A stretch of 44,836 nucleotides of DNA from Muribaculaceae bacterium (GTDB lineage Bacteria; Bacteroidota; Bacteroidia; Bacteroidales; Muribaculaceae). The stretch spans positions 1 to 44,836 of the forward strand of contig JAFLTJ010000010.1 in assembly GCA_022510465.1 (NCBI GenBank), read 5' to 3'. Numbering within the stretch: position 1 is the first letter of the stretch; every line of letters begins with the position of its first letter. A program made the translations under genes and the position numbers. This document shows positions 8,298 to 15,859 of this stretch, piece by piece. The notes under the pieces were generated by a model. That model saw nothing but the letters and a program-made list of their open reading frames with translations. It was not told where the DNA came from and made no database searches.

Positions 8298-8319
8298 TGT
8301 CAATAAAAATATTGACGCA
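8296..8319. repeat. Second, near-perfect palindrome directly after the terminator
   Basis: Arms TGTGTCAATA and TATTGACGCA pair over ten bases (one wobble) around an AAAA loop. The inner seven pairs, GTCAATA/TATTGAC, are perfect. It could be a second terminator stem, an operator, or the end of a decayed element. Confidence 0.5.
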
Positions 8320-8387
8320 ATGGCCAAACTACAACCGGATTATATAGATGTTTCAGATAAACTTGACGTGGCGTTACGGAAATGTTG

Positions 8388-8642
8388 TTATGTCAAATTT
8401 ACTTTTGTAGGTGGCACTCCTTCTTTCTTATAGAAAACAATTAGAGAGCATAAATCGAGTTTGTCATCGTACATCATAATAGAAGCATCTCGACCGCCAA
8501 GATAAACCTCGATATGGTCGTTGTCGTTGATGAGAGTCGGAATTAGATATATGCGAATATAACGATTCTATCTGTTGTATTCTATAAGCCGGCCGACTTT
8601 CCCGTTGATTTTTGTGGTATTTAGAACTTTTGGGGCGGTTGC
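8388..8642 (-). pseudogene. Decayed gene fragment with an in-frame stop
   Basis: On the minus strand one frame reads protein-like from about 8642 (ATAPKVLNTTKINGKVGRLIE...) through an amber codon (CTA on the plus strand, 8568-8570). It continues as NRYIRIYLIPTLINDNDHIE, EVYLGGRDASIMMYDD and SLIVFYKKEGVPPTKVNLT, ending in TAA at 8388-8390. The alternation of hydrophobic and polar residues on both sides of the stop suggests a real gene broken by a nonsense mutation. No start codon or family is recognised. The upstream end runs into the promoter of the next operon on the other strand. Confidence 0.4.
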
Positions 8643-8687
8643 TCCGGAATGTGGCGGTGAAGTTAAGGGGATTTTTGTTTTTTTTGC

Positions 8688-8695
8688 TATATTTG
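8688..8695 (+). promoter_or_regulatory. -7 box of the six-gene cytoskeleton-like operon
   Basis: TATATTTG is a full match to the -7 consensus and ends 14 bases before the first ATG (8710). A TTTG lies only 10 bases upstream of it, so no normally spaced -33 box is seen. Transcription would begin close to the start codon, giving a very short or no leader. An extra factor may be needed for activity. Confidence 0.55.
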
Positions 8696-8709
8696 CATTT
8701 TAAATAAAA

Positions 8710-9954
8710 ATGGTTATCGTGAAACTGTTTAAAGTGTTGATATCGCGGCCAGGATGTGTTGTCGCAATGGCTATTATCGGGATGGCTATGGCCGGGTTGC
8801 AGTCGTGCTCGTCGGGCCAGATAGAGGTGGTTGCCGACGGGGAGGTGGCGGCTGTAGACGGTGGTTTGCGCCCGGCGTTGAATGTCTATGTGGAAAATTC
8901 GGGGAGCATGGATGGGTATGTATCTCCCGATGCAAATCTCTCGGATGCTGTTTACAGCTATGTGAGCCGCCTTGGAGAATATGTGGACACGACGCGTTTG
9001 TTTTACATAAATTCGGCTACAATTCCTTATGCGGGGCCACTGGCCGGGTTTATCGGGGACCTGACTCCCGAGGCGTTTGCAGCAGCGGGAGGTAACCGTT
9101 CAAGCTCGGATATGGCGTCGATGATATGCCGTGTGCTGGAGGCGACGAGCGACTCGACCGTGACGATGTTTGTGAGCGATTGTATTCTTGATTTGAGTAC
9201 GAGCGGGGGCGTGTCGACGTCGTCGCAACTTAACAATCGTCGTATAGCTATTTCAAATGGTGTCGCGGCTGCGTTGAAGCGTGTGCCAACGCTTGGAATA
9301 GTTGTCATGAAGATGGAGTCGCCTTTCACGGGGCGGTATTTCTATCCCGATGGCCGGACTACACATCTTGACGGGGCTGCGCGCCCTTATTATATATGGC
9401 TTGCGGGTGACCGATATTTCATAGCCCGAATGCTAAAGTGTGTTCCGCCAATCAATATCGTTGGAAATGGGTTCAGAGAATTGGCCGGGTTTACAACTGA
9501 GACTCAGGTGCCTTTTAAGGTCACCAATCAGTCGATGAATGGCAGTGTGGTGTCGTCAATATCGGGCCGATATGTTGTTTATCTCAGTGCCGACCTTGGA
9601 CCGACTCTTCAGCCGTCGCAGGTTATAACGAGTGCCGAATGTTATTCCACCACGAGCCCGACGCCGGGGTTGAAAATAGAGCGAGTTGGGGCTGTGACCA
9701 ATCCCGAGTCGCCCTACGATGTGTTCCTTGAGATTTCGATAGAGGAAAAGTCGCGCATTGACATGGAGCGGATTGTGTTCTGCCCGCCGTCGTTGCCCGA
9801 GTGGGTTGAACGCAGTGATGACAGCGGAATCTCGGATGTTGAGGGTCGTCTGGACCGGACCGTTGGCCTCGGGGCGCTGTTGCAAGGGGTCTCGGAGGGA
9901 TTCAACAACGGGAGAGAGTTGACAAGTTTTAAGTTTGAAATAAAACGTAGATAA
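8710..9954 (+). CDS. vWA-like domain lipoprotein (414 aa)
   Basis: A basic N-terminus and hydrophobic segment end in a lipobox, LQSC, with C33 as the lipidated residue, so the protein should be anchored in the cell envelope. The next 170 residues look like a von Willebrand A fold. A first strand with a MIDAS-like motif, LNVYVENSGSMDGYV (E62, S64, S66), is followed by a helix, an Asp/Ser-rich loop (SSSDMASM, 131-138), the strand TVTMFVSDC (D157) and the strand LGIVVMKME. The first MIDAS residue is Glu where Asp is usual, and the DG pair is DC, so metal binding may be altered. The last 200 residues have no recognised domain. It is the first gene of the operon, and the next ATG follows its stop codon with no gap. 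An upstream part of the ORF may not be translated, because M20 would also give a complete lipoprotein signal. Confidence 0.8.
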   Translation: MVIVKLFKVLISRPGCVVAMAIIGMAMAGLQSCSSGQIEVVADGEVAAVDGGLRPALNVYVENSGSMDGYVSPDANLSDAVYSYVSRLGEYVDTTRLFYINSATIPYAGPLAGFIGDLTPEAFAAAGGNRSSSDMASMICRVLEATSDSTVTMFVSDCILDLSTSGGVSTSSQLNNRRIAISNGVAAALKRVPTLGIVVMKMESPFTGRYFYPDGRTTHLDGAARPYYIWLAGDRYFIARMLKCVPPINIVGNGFRELAGFTTETQVPFKVTNQSMNGSVVSSISGRYVVYLSADLGPTLQPSQVITSAECYSTTSPTPGLKIERVGAVTNPESPYDVFLEISIEEKSRIDMERIVFCPPSLPEWVERSDDSGISDVEGRLDRTVGLGALLQGVSEGFNNGRELTSFKFEIKRR

Positions 9955-10407
9955 ATGATTCTTACAGGTATATACAGTATTTTCAGCAGCCTTTTCGGCG
10001 GTACTCTTGACGCTTATATGCAGGGTACGGCCTCGGGCCTGCAGCCCGACGACATGTCGGCTCCTATTTTGCTGGCTTCGCTTGCAATAACGGCAGTGAC
10101 CGTCGTTTTGTTTTATTTTGTAATCAATTATCCTAATTTTAATAATTTTGCCGGATGGTTTGTCTTTCTGGCAATTAATGGATTGCTGAATTTTTTACTT
10201 GGCTGGCGCTGGGTCGCATTTGATTTTAACGATGGCAAGATGGTGAGTGTCGACCCTGCAACGGGGCTGCACACTCCTCTGCCGATATTTGAGGATGATT
10301 TGATAATGTTTGGGGTCTCGAATGCGATAGTGTCGGTTGTTGCGTTTACAGTGCTTTCCTACTGTCTTAAATGGTGGAGTACAAACTGTTCGCGCGCTCC
10401 ATTTTGA
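9955..10407 (+). CDS. Small multi-pass membrane protein of the cytoskeleton-like operon (150 aa)
   Basis: I recognise no family. Three hydrophobic segments are clear: residues about 35-58 (APILLASLAITAVTVVLFYFVI), 65-84 (GWFVFLAINGLLNFLLGW) and 118-139 (MFGVSNAIVSVVAFTVLSYC). A polar loop of about 30 residues lies between the last two. The start codon directly follows the stop of the vWA-like lipoprotein gene and the tubulin-like gene begins 13 bases downstream, so translation is probably coupled. It could be the membrane dock linking the outer lipoprotein to the cytoplasmic NTPases. That role is inferred from position. Confidence 0.75.
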   Translation: MILTGIYSIFSSLFGGTLDAYMQGTASGLQPDDMSAPILLASLAITAVTVVLFYFVINYPNFNNFAGWFVFLAINGLLNFLLGWRWVAFDFNDGKMVSVDPATGLHTPLPIFEDDLIMFGVSNAIVSVVAFTVLSYCLKWWSTNCSRAPF

Positions 10408-10420
10408 ATAACTCGAAATT

Positions 10421-11821
10421 ATGTCAAAGCTTTTTCTATTTGCAATAGGAGGAACGGGGTCGCGGGTGATGCGGTCGCTGTCGATACTGATGGCTTCGGG
10501 CGTGAAGCTGGATGTGGATGAGATTGTTCCGGTATTTATCGACCCCGACGCGTCGAACGCTGACCTTACGCGCACGATAACTCTGTTACAGAATTATGTG
10601 ACGGTGTCGTCTCGCCAGTCGTTCCCGGCAGGAAACAATTCTCGATTTTTCAGGACCCGTATTGTGGAGGCGTTGCCGTCGTTCACGTTGCGGGTCAGAG
10701 ATACCGACGACCGTACGTTCGGCCGCTTTATCAATTATGCGTCGATGTCGCGAGCCGACAAGGCTATGACGCGAATGCTGTTCAGCGACAAAAATCTGTC
10801 GGCGTCGATGGAGGTTGGGTTCAAAGGGAATCCCAACATAGGCAGCGTTGTGCTCAACCAGATAGCTACATCGCCCGATTTCGCGACCTTGATGTCAAGA
10901 TTTGAAACGGGCGACAGGATATTTATCATAAGTTCGATTTTCGGCGGTACCGGTGCAAGCGGATTTCCGTTGTTGCTGAAGACATTGCGGTCAACACAGG
11001 GATTCCCTAACTTTGGGCTTGTAAACACGGCGGCCATAGGGGCGCTGACGGTTCTTCCGTATTTTACAGTGTTCAGGGATGATAATTCAGAGATAGATTC
11101 GGCCACATTCATATCCAAAACACGCTCGGCTCTTGCTTATTATGAGAATAATATCAGTCGCTCGGGGGATGTGAATGCCCTGTATTTCCTCGGGGATGAA
11201 ATGTCGAAGGTTTATGACAATCATGAGGGCGGAGCGTCGCAGCAAAACGATGCACATCTGATAGAATTTCTCGGGGCGACCGCGATAGTTGACTTCATTA
11301 ATAGGGTTGACGGCAGCATGCATGTATCAAAGGAGCTCGGGTTGAAGGACCTTGAGGGCAGCGTTACGTTTGACTCGTTTTATGACGATATGCGCGGCGA
11401 GCTGTATAATCCGCTGGTTCAGTTCAGTCTGCTGGCCAATGCGGTGCTTGACAATCTGAATTATTTTGGCAGTGATACGTTTGATGCCAACAGTAGCAAA
11501 AAGGGTAATTTCGGCGGAATTTATACATCCCGCTTTATGAGCGGATTGAAGGAGGTTGCGCGGCAATATCGCCGGTGGCTTTTGGAGATAAGGGGCAACA
11601 GCCGGTCGCTTGACCTGTTTAATCCCGAACCCGGAATGCGGCCGTTTGACTTAATCAATGGCGTGGCGCCACGCCGGGTAATGTCGCTTTCGTCGGATTA
11701 TGCGCTCATAGCAACGCGATTGAACGGGGCTGTGTCAAAGACAGTTTCCCGGGAAAAGGAATCTCGGTGGCTCGAAATGTGGTGGAGAGCAACCGAGCGA
11801 CTTGTAGCCGAAAAACTATAA
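10421..11821 (+). CDS. Tubulin/FtsZ-like GTPase (466 aa)
   Basis: The N-terminus LFLFAIGGTGSRVMRSL (4-20) is a hydrophobic strand leading into a glycine-rich T1-type loop (G10 G11 T12 G13). IFIISSIFGGTGASGFP (167-183) is a second strand leading into a GGTGASG loop (175-181), which matches the tubulin signature GGGTG(S/T)G. Their order and spacing follow the tubulin/FtsZ GTPase fold and resemble the Pfam group of tubulin-like proteins often labelled Tubulin_2. Residue D41 in VFIDPD sits where the T2 loop would be. FtsZ itself is excluded by overall divergence and context. The C-terminal 200 residues are unassigned. It should be cytoplasmic and may polymerise. The next gene encodes an actin-like ATPase. 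Confidence 0.75.
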   Translation: MSKLFLFAIGGTGSRVMRSLSILMASGVKLDVDEIVPVFIDPDASNADLTRTITLLQNYVTVSSRQSFPAGNNSRFFRTRIVEALPSFTLRVRDTDDRTFGRFINYASMSRADKAMTRMLFSDKNLSASMEVGFKGNPNIGSVVLNQIATSPDFATLMSRFETGDRIFIISSIFGGTGASGFPLLLKTLRSTQGFPNFGLVNTAAIGALTVLPYFTVFRDDNSEIDSATFISKTRSALAYYENNISRSGDVNALYFLGDEMSKVYDNHEGGASQQNDAHLIEFLGATAIVDFINRVDGSMHVSKELGLKDLEGSVTFDSFYDDMRGELYNPLVQFSLLANAVLDNLNYFGSDTFDANSSKKGNFGGIYTSRFMSGLKEVARQYRRWLLEIRGNSRSLDLFNPEPGMRPFDLINGVAPRRVMSLSSDYALIATRLNGAVSKTVSREKESRWLEMWWRATERLVAEKL

Positions 11822-11847
11822 CAACACTCTATCCAAGAAGAATAAAG

Positions 11848-14800
11848 ATGTCAAAGGTATTCAGAATATACAAAGATGGCGTGGCGACGTTGCAAGGGTG
11901 GCAGTCGGCTGCGGCCTATCCCTACAACTCGACTGCCCGTGATACGATAGAGGACCCCGACGGGCGAACTGCGCGATACGAAATCACCTCGATTCCGTCG
12001 CCCTTGGCGCGTATCGACTTGATAAAGACGGCGTTTGCCGAGTTGTCGCGAGGAGGCACGGAGCAGCTTGACGGGTCAACAATTTACCACAAAATGGTGT
12101 CGGATACGCTCGATGTGGCGGAGATTTTCTTTAACCGCGACAAAATGGGCAGTAAGATAGAGATTATAAAGTGGACTGCCGCCGGCATGCAGGAGCGTCT
12201 GGCAGGCTCGCCGTTGGAGGGGCACAGGTATATAGCCGACGCGATGCATAAGTATCTTACGGCCGACGCAGCGACTTATAATTTTGACCGTCTCCAAGGT
12301 ATATATCTGCTCAATTATCCATCCGGGCCTGATGAACTTAACATTATCGGGGCGACCTCGCCGGCAACTTTGTTTTTCAGCAATGCCAATGATTTAAGTT
12401 TTGTCGACGATATATTTCTGGGACAGCGGCGGCCGTTCAATCGACACAGTTTCACTCCGCTATACCGTCGCGACCGTGAAATGATACTGTATATGATGTC
12501 GCTGAGGGCTTCTATTCCCGGATTTGCCGGATTGTTTCCCGAGGTGGACTCGTATCTGACTCTTACCTACCGTGCTCTGACCGACGAGGCGTTGAAGGAT
12601 GAGATTAGGTCGATATCGGCGTCGGCAGTGTCGTCGATGTATGCTCCGATTGAGGTTGTTGACGACGGAGGGAGTGATGTCGTGGAAGTGCTTGGATATG
12701 AGATATTTCAAAAGCGCGGAGCGGCGTCGCTTGACAGCAGCGAAATGACAATAGCGTCGACGCGCCCGGTTGAGCAGCCGCCAATGGTGCTGCCCATTGA
12801 AAATGGCAATAAATACAGCTCGCTGAGATATGCATCGGCGCCGTGGGGCGTTTCAAACGCGGCTCCGCTGTGGGATGCTGAGCCCAATCCGGCCAAACGG
12901 CTCCTTCCATTTGACGGTGCCCGGTATCCGTGGCTTACAATCGGTGACCTGCTTGAACCGACGCTTATCGCCGTGCCTCACACGCTGAATAACGTGGATT
13001 TTTTTGATGGCAATATAGGCAAAATCAACCGAGATGAGCTGGCCTATCTTCTGCCGATTAAACCGCTGCTGTTCAGATATTTTACGGTAGAGGATATAGC
13101 GGGCCCGGCGGTAGACGGCTTGCCGATTGTCGAAATGGAACAGCTGGCGGGCGACGCGGTCAAGGTTACCTTGCGTATCCCTATAAAGGGAAACAATCGC
13201 GTTAACAGGATAGAATACAGCCGCATTTATTATCCCGGGCGTAGGGCCGACGTGACGAAGAATGAGGGCTCGATTGTTGTGCATCCGTTTACAGGCGTTC
13301 TGATGCCGGCGGTCAAGACTCCGGCGGGTGTCGATAGTTTTTACAATGTTTCGTGCATAGATGCGTCTCGCGCAGCAACGGCGCTGAGGTTCTATAAAGC
13401 CGACGAGGTTGTAAATCCAACGTCGGTAACGTGTCGCGACAAGTCGGGCGAGCATAACATCAAGGGTGTTAATTATTATCTTGAAAATGTAGAGTGGGAG
13501 TATATGGGCGTGGAACCAGGTGGCGATGACGGCATACGCGGGCTGCTGATACCGCGATGGCGCACGGTGCCGGCCTCACGGCGCATCGACTTTGCCGTTG
13601 ACCTTGGCACGTCTAACACGCATATCGAGATGTGTCACGACGGCTCACCGGTGTCGGTTCCTTTTGGATATGACGCGGGTGCGGCTCCGGCTGCAACATT
13701 TTTCAGGCCATCGCTTGACGACGGTGGGGCGATGATAGACCTCCAGGATGAAACATCACTGATAGAGAAAGATTTGATTCCCTCGGTATTGGGAAGAGGG
13801 GATTTCCAGTTCCCTACACGAACGGTTCTGTCGGCGTCGAAAACAATGAGCTGGACCACGGGAACAGCTCCGATGACGATGTTCAATCTGCCATTTACGT
13901 ATGACAAGCGCCGGGCTCTCCCGTATAATGCATTTCACACGGATATAAAATGGGGCACGGGTGAGGCGCTGGATATTATGGAGGCCTACGTCAACACGTT
14001 GGTGCTGCTGATGCGCAATAAGGCGCTGGTTGACGGCGGCGACCTAAAACAGACCCGCTTGACGTGGTTTTATCCTGCGAGTATGCCGCCAAAGAGACTT
14101 AGGCGTCTGAGGCGCGTTTGGGACGATGCCTATCGCCGGTATTTTAACCCGGCGGGCTCAACGGTGTCGATATCTGAATCTCAGGCCCCGGCCGGATATT
14201 TCTATCGCGCAGTGGCTACTGCAACAACGATGGTGAATATCGACATTGGCGGCGGCACGACCGATGTAGCCTACTCGGCGGATGGCCGCGTCAAGGTGTT
14301 CACGTCGTTCAGAATGGGCGCAAACGCATTGTTTGAGAATACATTAAGCAAAATTGACACGACAAATGCGATTGTCGACCGGCATAAAGTTGCCATACTG
14401 GATTTGCTTCGCACAATGAATCTCACGGAGCTGATTCACATATTCAATAGCCCGGCCAACCGTTTGCCGGTAAATATGGCATCGTTCTTATTTGGCCTGC
14501 GCGACAACAGTATTGCAGCTCGCGCCGGGGTTAAATCGTCGGCACTCGATTTTAATTTCCGGCTCCAGGAGGATGAGGATTTCAAGATTGTTTTCATCAT
14601 ATTTTATGCAGCCATTATCTATCATATAGGCAAGATGATAGGGGTATCGGGCGGGCTTGAACTGCCGCGGCACATATCTTTCAGTGGCAACGGCAGCCGA
14701 ATATTGAATATAATAACCACCGACGTGGCTCAATTGACGCGGTTGACCCGAATCATGCTTGAACTGTCGTCGGGCCTTTCGTATGGAAATGGCCGGCTTG

Positions 14801-15252
14801 AAATTCTTGGCCTTGAAAAAGACTCGTCGCCTAAGGAATCGACCTGCAAGGGTGGAATTTTGGCCGGTGACAGGGATGAGAATTATGATGACTCGCGACG
14901 TGTTGTGCTGACGGGTGACCTTAGACGGATAGTGACTGACGGCGATACATACGCCGGTCTTGACGGTGAAAGCCGTGATGGAATTGTGGGTGCGGTAAAT
15001 CAATTTTTCGATTTCCTGAACCGGGTTAATGAGGAGATGGATTTTGATGATAACTTCGGCGTCAGTCCGCGTTCAATGTCGATAGCCAAGAGTATGTGCC
15101 GGCTTGACCTGGCCACGTTCTTGGATAAGGGTATCAAGATTGTTGCCGACGAAAGCGACGGCGAGTCGATGCTTGACGAATCTCCATTTTTCTATCCAAT
15201 CCGCGGGGCTATTAATGCTATATCGGCCGAGATTGGCAAAAATATCAATTAA
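11848..15252 (+). CDS. Large protein with C-terminal actin/Hsp70-fold ATPase domain (1134 aa)
   Basis: The frame is open from 11767, but that part overlaps the previous gene. The ATG at 11848, 26 bases after the preceding stop, gives MSKVFRIYKDG and is preferred. Residues 1 to about 570 form a large region of no recognised family. From about 580 an actin-like ATPase is visible: phosphate-1 loop DFAVDLGTSNTHIEM (D585), phosphate-2 loop NIDIGGGTTDVAYS (D799, G801-G803, D806), and an adenosine motif ISFSGNGSRIL (G947, G949). The spacing of these motifs fits an Hsp70-like arrangement better than compact MreB or ParM. No membrane segment is seen, so it is cytoplasmic. Close packing with the tubulin-like gene suggests the two work together. 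Confidence 0.8.
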   Translation: MSKVFRIYKDGVATLQGWQSAAAYPYNSTARDTIEDPDGRTARYEITSIPSPLARIDLIKTAFAELSRGGTEQLDGSTIYHKMVSDTLDVAEIFFNRDKMGSKIEIIKWTAAGMQERLAGSPLEGHRYIADAMHKYLTADAATYNFDRLQGIYLLNYPSGPDELNIIGATSPATLFFSNANDLSFVDDIFLGQRRPFNRHSFTPLYRRDREMILYMMSLRASIPGFAGLFPEVDSYLTLTYRALTDEALKDEIRSISASAVSSMYAPIEVVDDGGSDVVEVLGYEIFQKRGAASLDSSEMTIASTRPVEQPPMVLPIENGNKYSSLRYASAPWGVSNAAPLWDAEPNPAKRLLPFDGARYPWLTIGDLLEPTLIAVPHTLNNVDFFDGNIGKINRDELAYLLPIKPLLFRYFTVEDIAGPAVDGLPIVEMEQLAGDAVKVTLRIPIKGNNRVNRIEYSRIYYPGRRADVTKNEGSIVVHPFTGVLMPAVKTPAGVDSFYNVSCIDASRAATALRFYKADEVVNPTSVTCRDKSGEHNIKGVNYYLENVEWEYMGVEPGGDDGIRGLLIPRWRTVPASRRIDFAVDLGTSNTHIEMCHDGSPVSVPFGYDAGAAPAATFFRPSLDDGGAMIDLQDETSLIEKDLIPSVLGRGDFQFPTRTVLSASKTMSWTTGTAPMTMFNLPFTYDKRRALPYNAFHTDIKWGTGEALDIMEAYVNTLVLLMRNKALVDGGDLKQTRLTWFYPASMPPKRLRRLRRVWDDAYRRYFNPAGSTVSISESQAPAGYFYRAVATATTMVNIDIGGGTTDVAYSADGRVKVFTSFRMGANALFENTLSKIDTTNAIVDRHKVAILDLLRTMNLTELIHIFNSPANRLPVNMASFLFGLRDNSIAARAGVKSSALDFNFRLQEDEDFKIVFIIFYAAIIYHIGKMIGVSGGLELPRHISFSGNGSRILNIITTDVAQLTRLTRIMLELSSGLSYGNGRLEILGLEKDSSPKESTCKGGILAGDRDENYDDSRRVVLTGDLRRIVTDGDTYAGLDGESRDGIVGAVNQFFDFLNRVNEEMDFDDNFGVSPRSMSIAKSMCRLDLATFLDKGIKIVADESDGESMLDESPFFYPIRGAINAISAEIGKNIN

Positions 15253-15265
15253 AAAAAATTCAGCG

Positions 15266-15859
15266 ATGGTAGGTTTTGTTTGTATACTGGTTCTGGCGTC
15301 GGTGGCCGTGTTTGCTTTTGTCAAGATGAGTGCAACGGTGAAGCGGTTGAGTGAAGCTTCTGATGGCCTGGTTGCCGACCGCTCGGCGTTGCAGAATCGT
15401 GTTGACGCTCTTGAATTTGAATTGACGGCTATTCAGGGAGAATGCCAGCGGCTGACACGCCGACTGTTGAGCGTCGAGGCCGAATTATCCAAAAAAGAGA
15501 AGCAGCCCGAGAGCCGCCAACCCGAGGCAGCGGTTGAATCACGGTCGGGAACACGATATTTTGCCAATGTAATCAACAGCGGACAGGGATATTTTCGCGG
15601 ATTGCTTAATGAACCTGACTATACGGCTAAGTTTGTTGCAAAGGCCGATGAAGCTGACCCGATAAACATAATGCATTTTGAACCTATCGACCTCAAAACG
15701 CTTCTCTCCAATGACGGGCTGGATAAAGCAATCACCATAGTTGGCGATGTTCCGGCCGAAGAGGCTCGCAGTCTTTTGGTAGAGTTGCCCGGAGTTGCCA
15801 ATCTTGTTGGCAGCCGCTGGATTATTGTGTCGCCATGTAAAGTTTCATTTATACGATGA
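15266..15859 (+). CDS. N-terminally anchored coiled-coil protein (197 aa)
   Basis: The open frame begins inside the previous gene, but the ATG at 15266, 13 bases after that gene's stop, gives a natural start with an immediate membrane helix, MVGFVCILVLASVAVFAFV (1-19). A coiled coil follows (about 24-75, with heptad-like Leu/Val in VKRLSEASDGLVADRSALQN), then a Glu/Pro-rich linker. A C-terminal globular part of about 100 residues (from RYFANVINSG) has a closing beta-like segment (GSRWIIVSPCKVSFIR). Its stop overlaps the next start by four bases (ATGA). The family is unknown. It may tether the cytoplasmic NTPases to the membrane, or sit with its coil in the periplasm if the helix acts as a signal anchor. 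Confidence 0.75.
   Translation: MVGFVCILVLASVAVFAFVKMSATVKRLSEASDGLVADRSALQNRVDALEFELTAIQGECQRLTRRLLSVEAELSKKEKQPESRQPEAAVESRSGTRYFANVINSGQGYFRGLLNEPDYTAKFVAKADEADPINIMHFEPIDLKTLLSNDGLDKAITIVGDVPAEEARSLLVELPGVANLVGSRWIIVSPCKVSFIR

Noticed and set aside
8320-8433. Plus-strand 37-codon ORF (MAKLQPDYIDVSDKLD...)
   Set aside because: It overlaps the minus-strand reading frame of the decayed gene, which has better protein character. No promoter or ribosome binding site precedes it.
10421-11821. Possibility that this gene is FtsZ itself
   Set aside because: The FtsZ core motifs are only partly matched, and the neighbours are not division genes (no ftsA, murC or ftsQ). The C-terminal region also differs.
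11767-11847. Upstream 27-codon extension of the actin-like gene
   Set aside because: It overlaps the tubulin-like gene out of frame. The ATG at 11848 lies just after that gene's stop and gives a better start.
12853-13455. 200-residue minus-strand ORF inside the actin-like gene
   Set aside because: Rich in Arg/His with no motif. It lies fully antisense to a gene with clear ATPase motifs, so it is a shadow frame.
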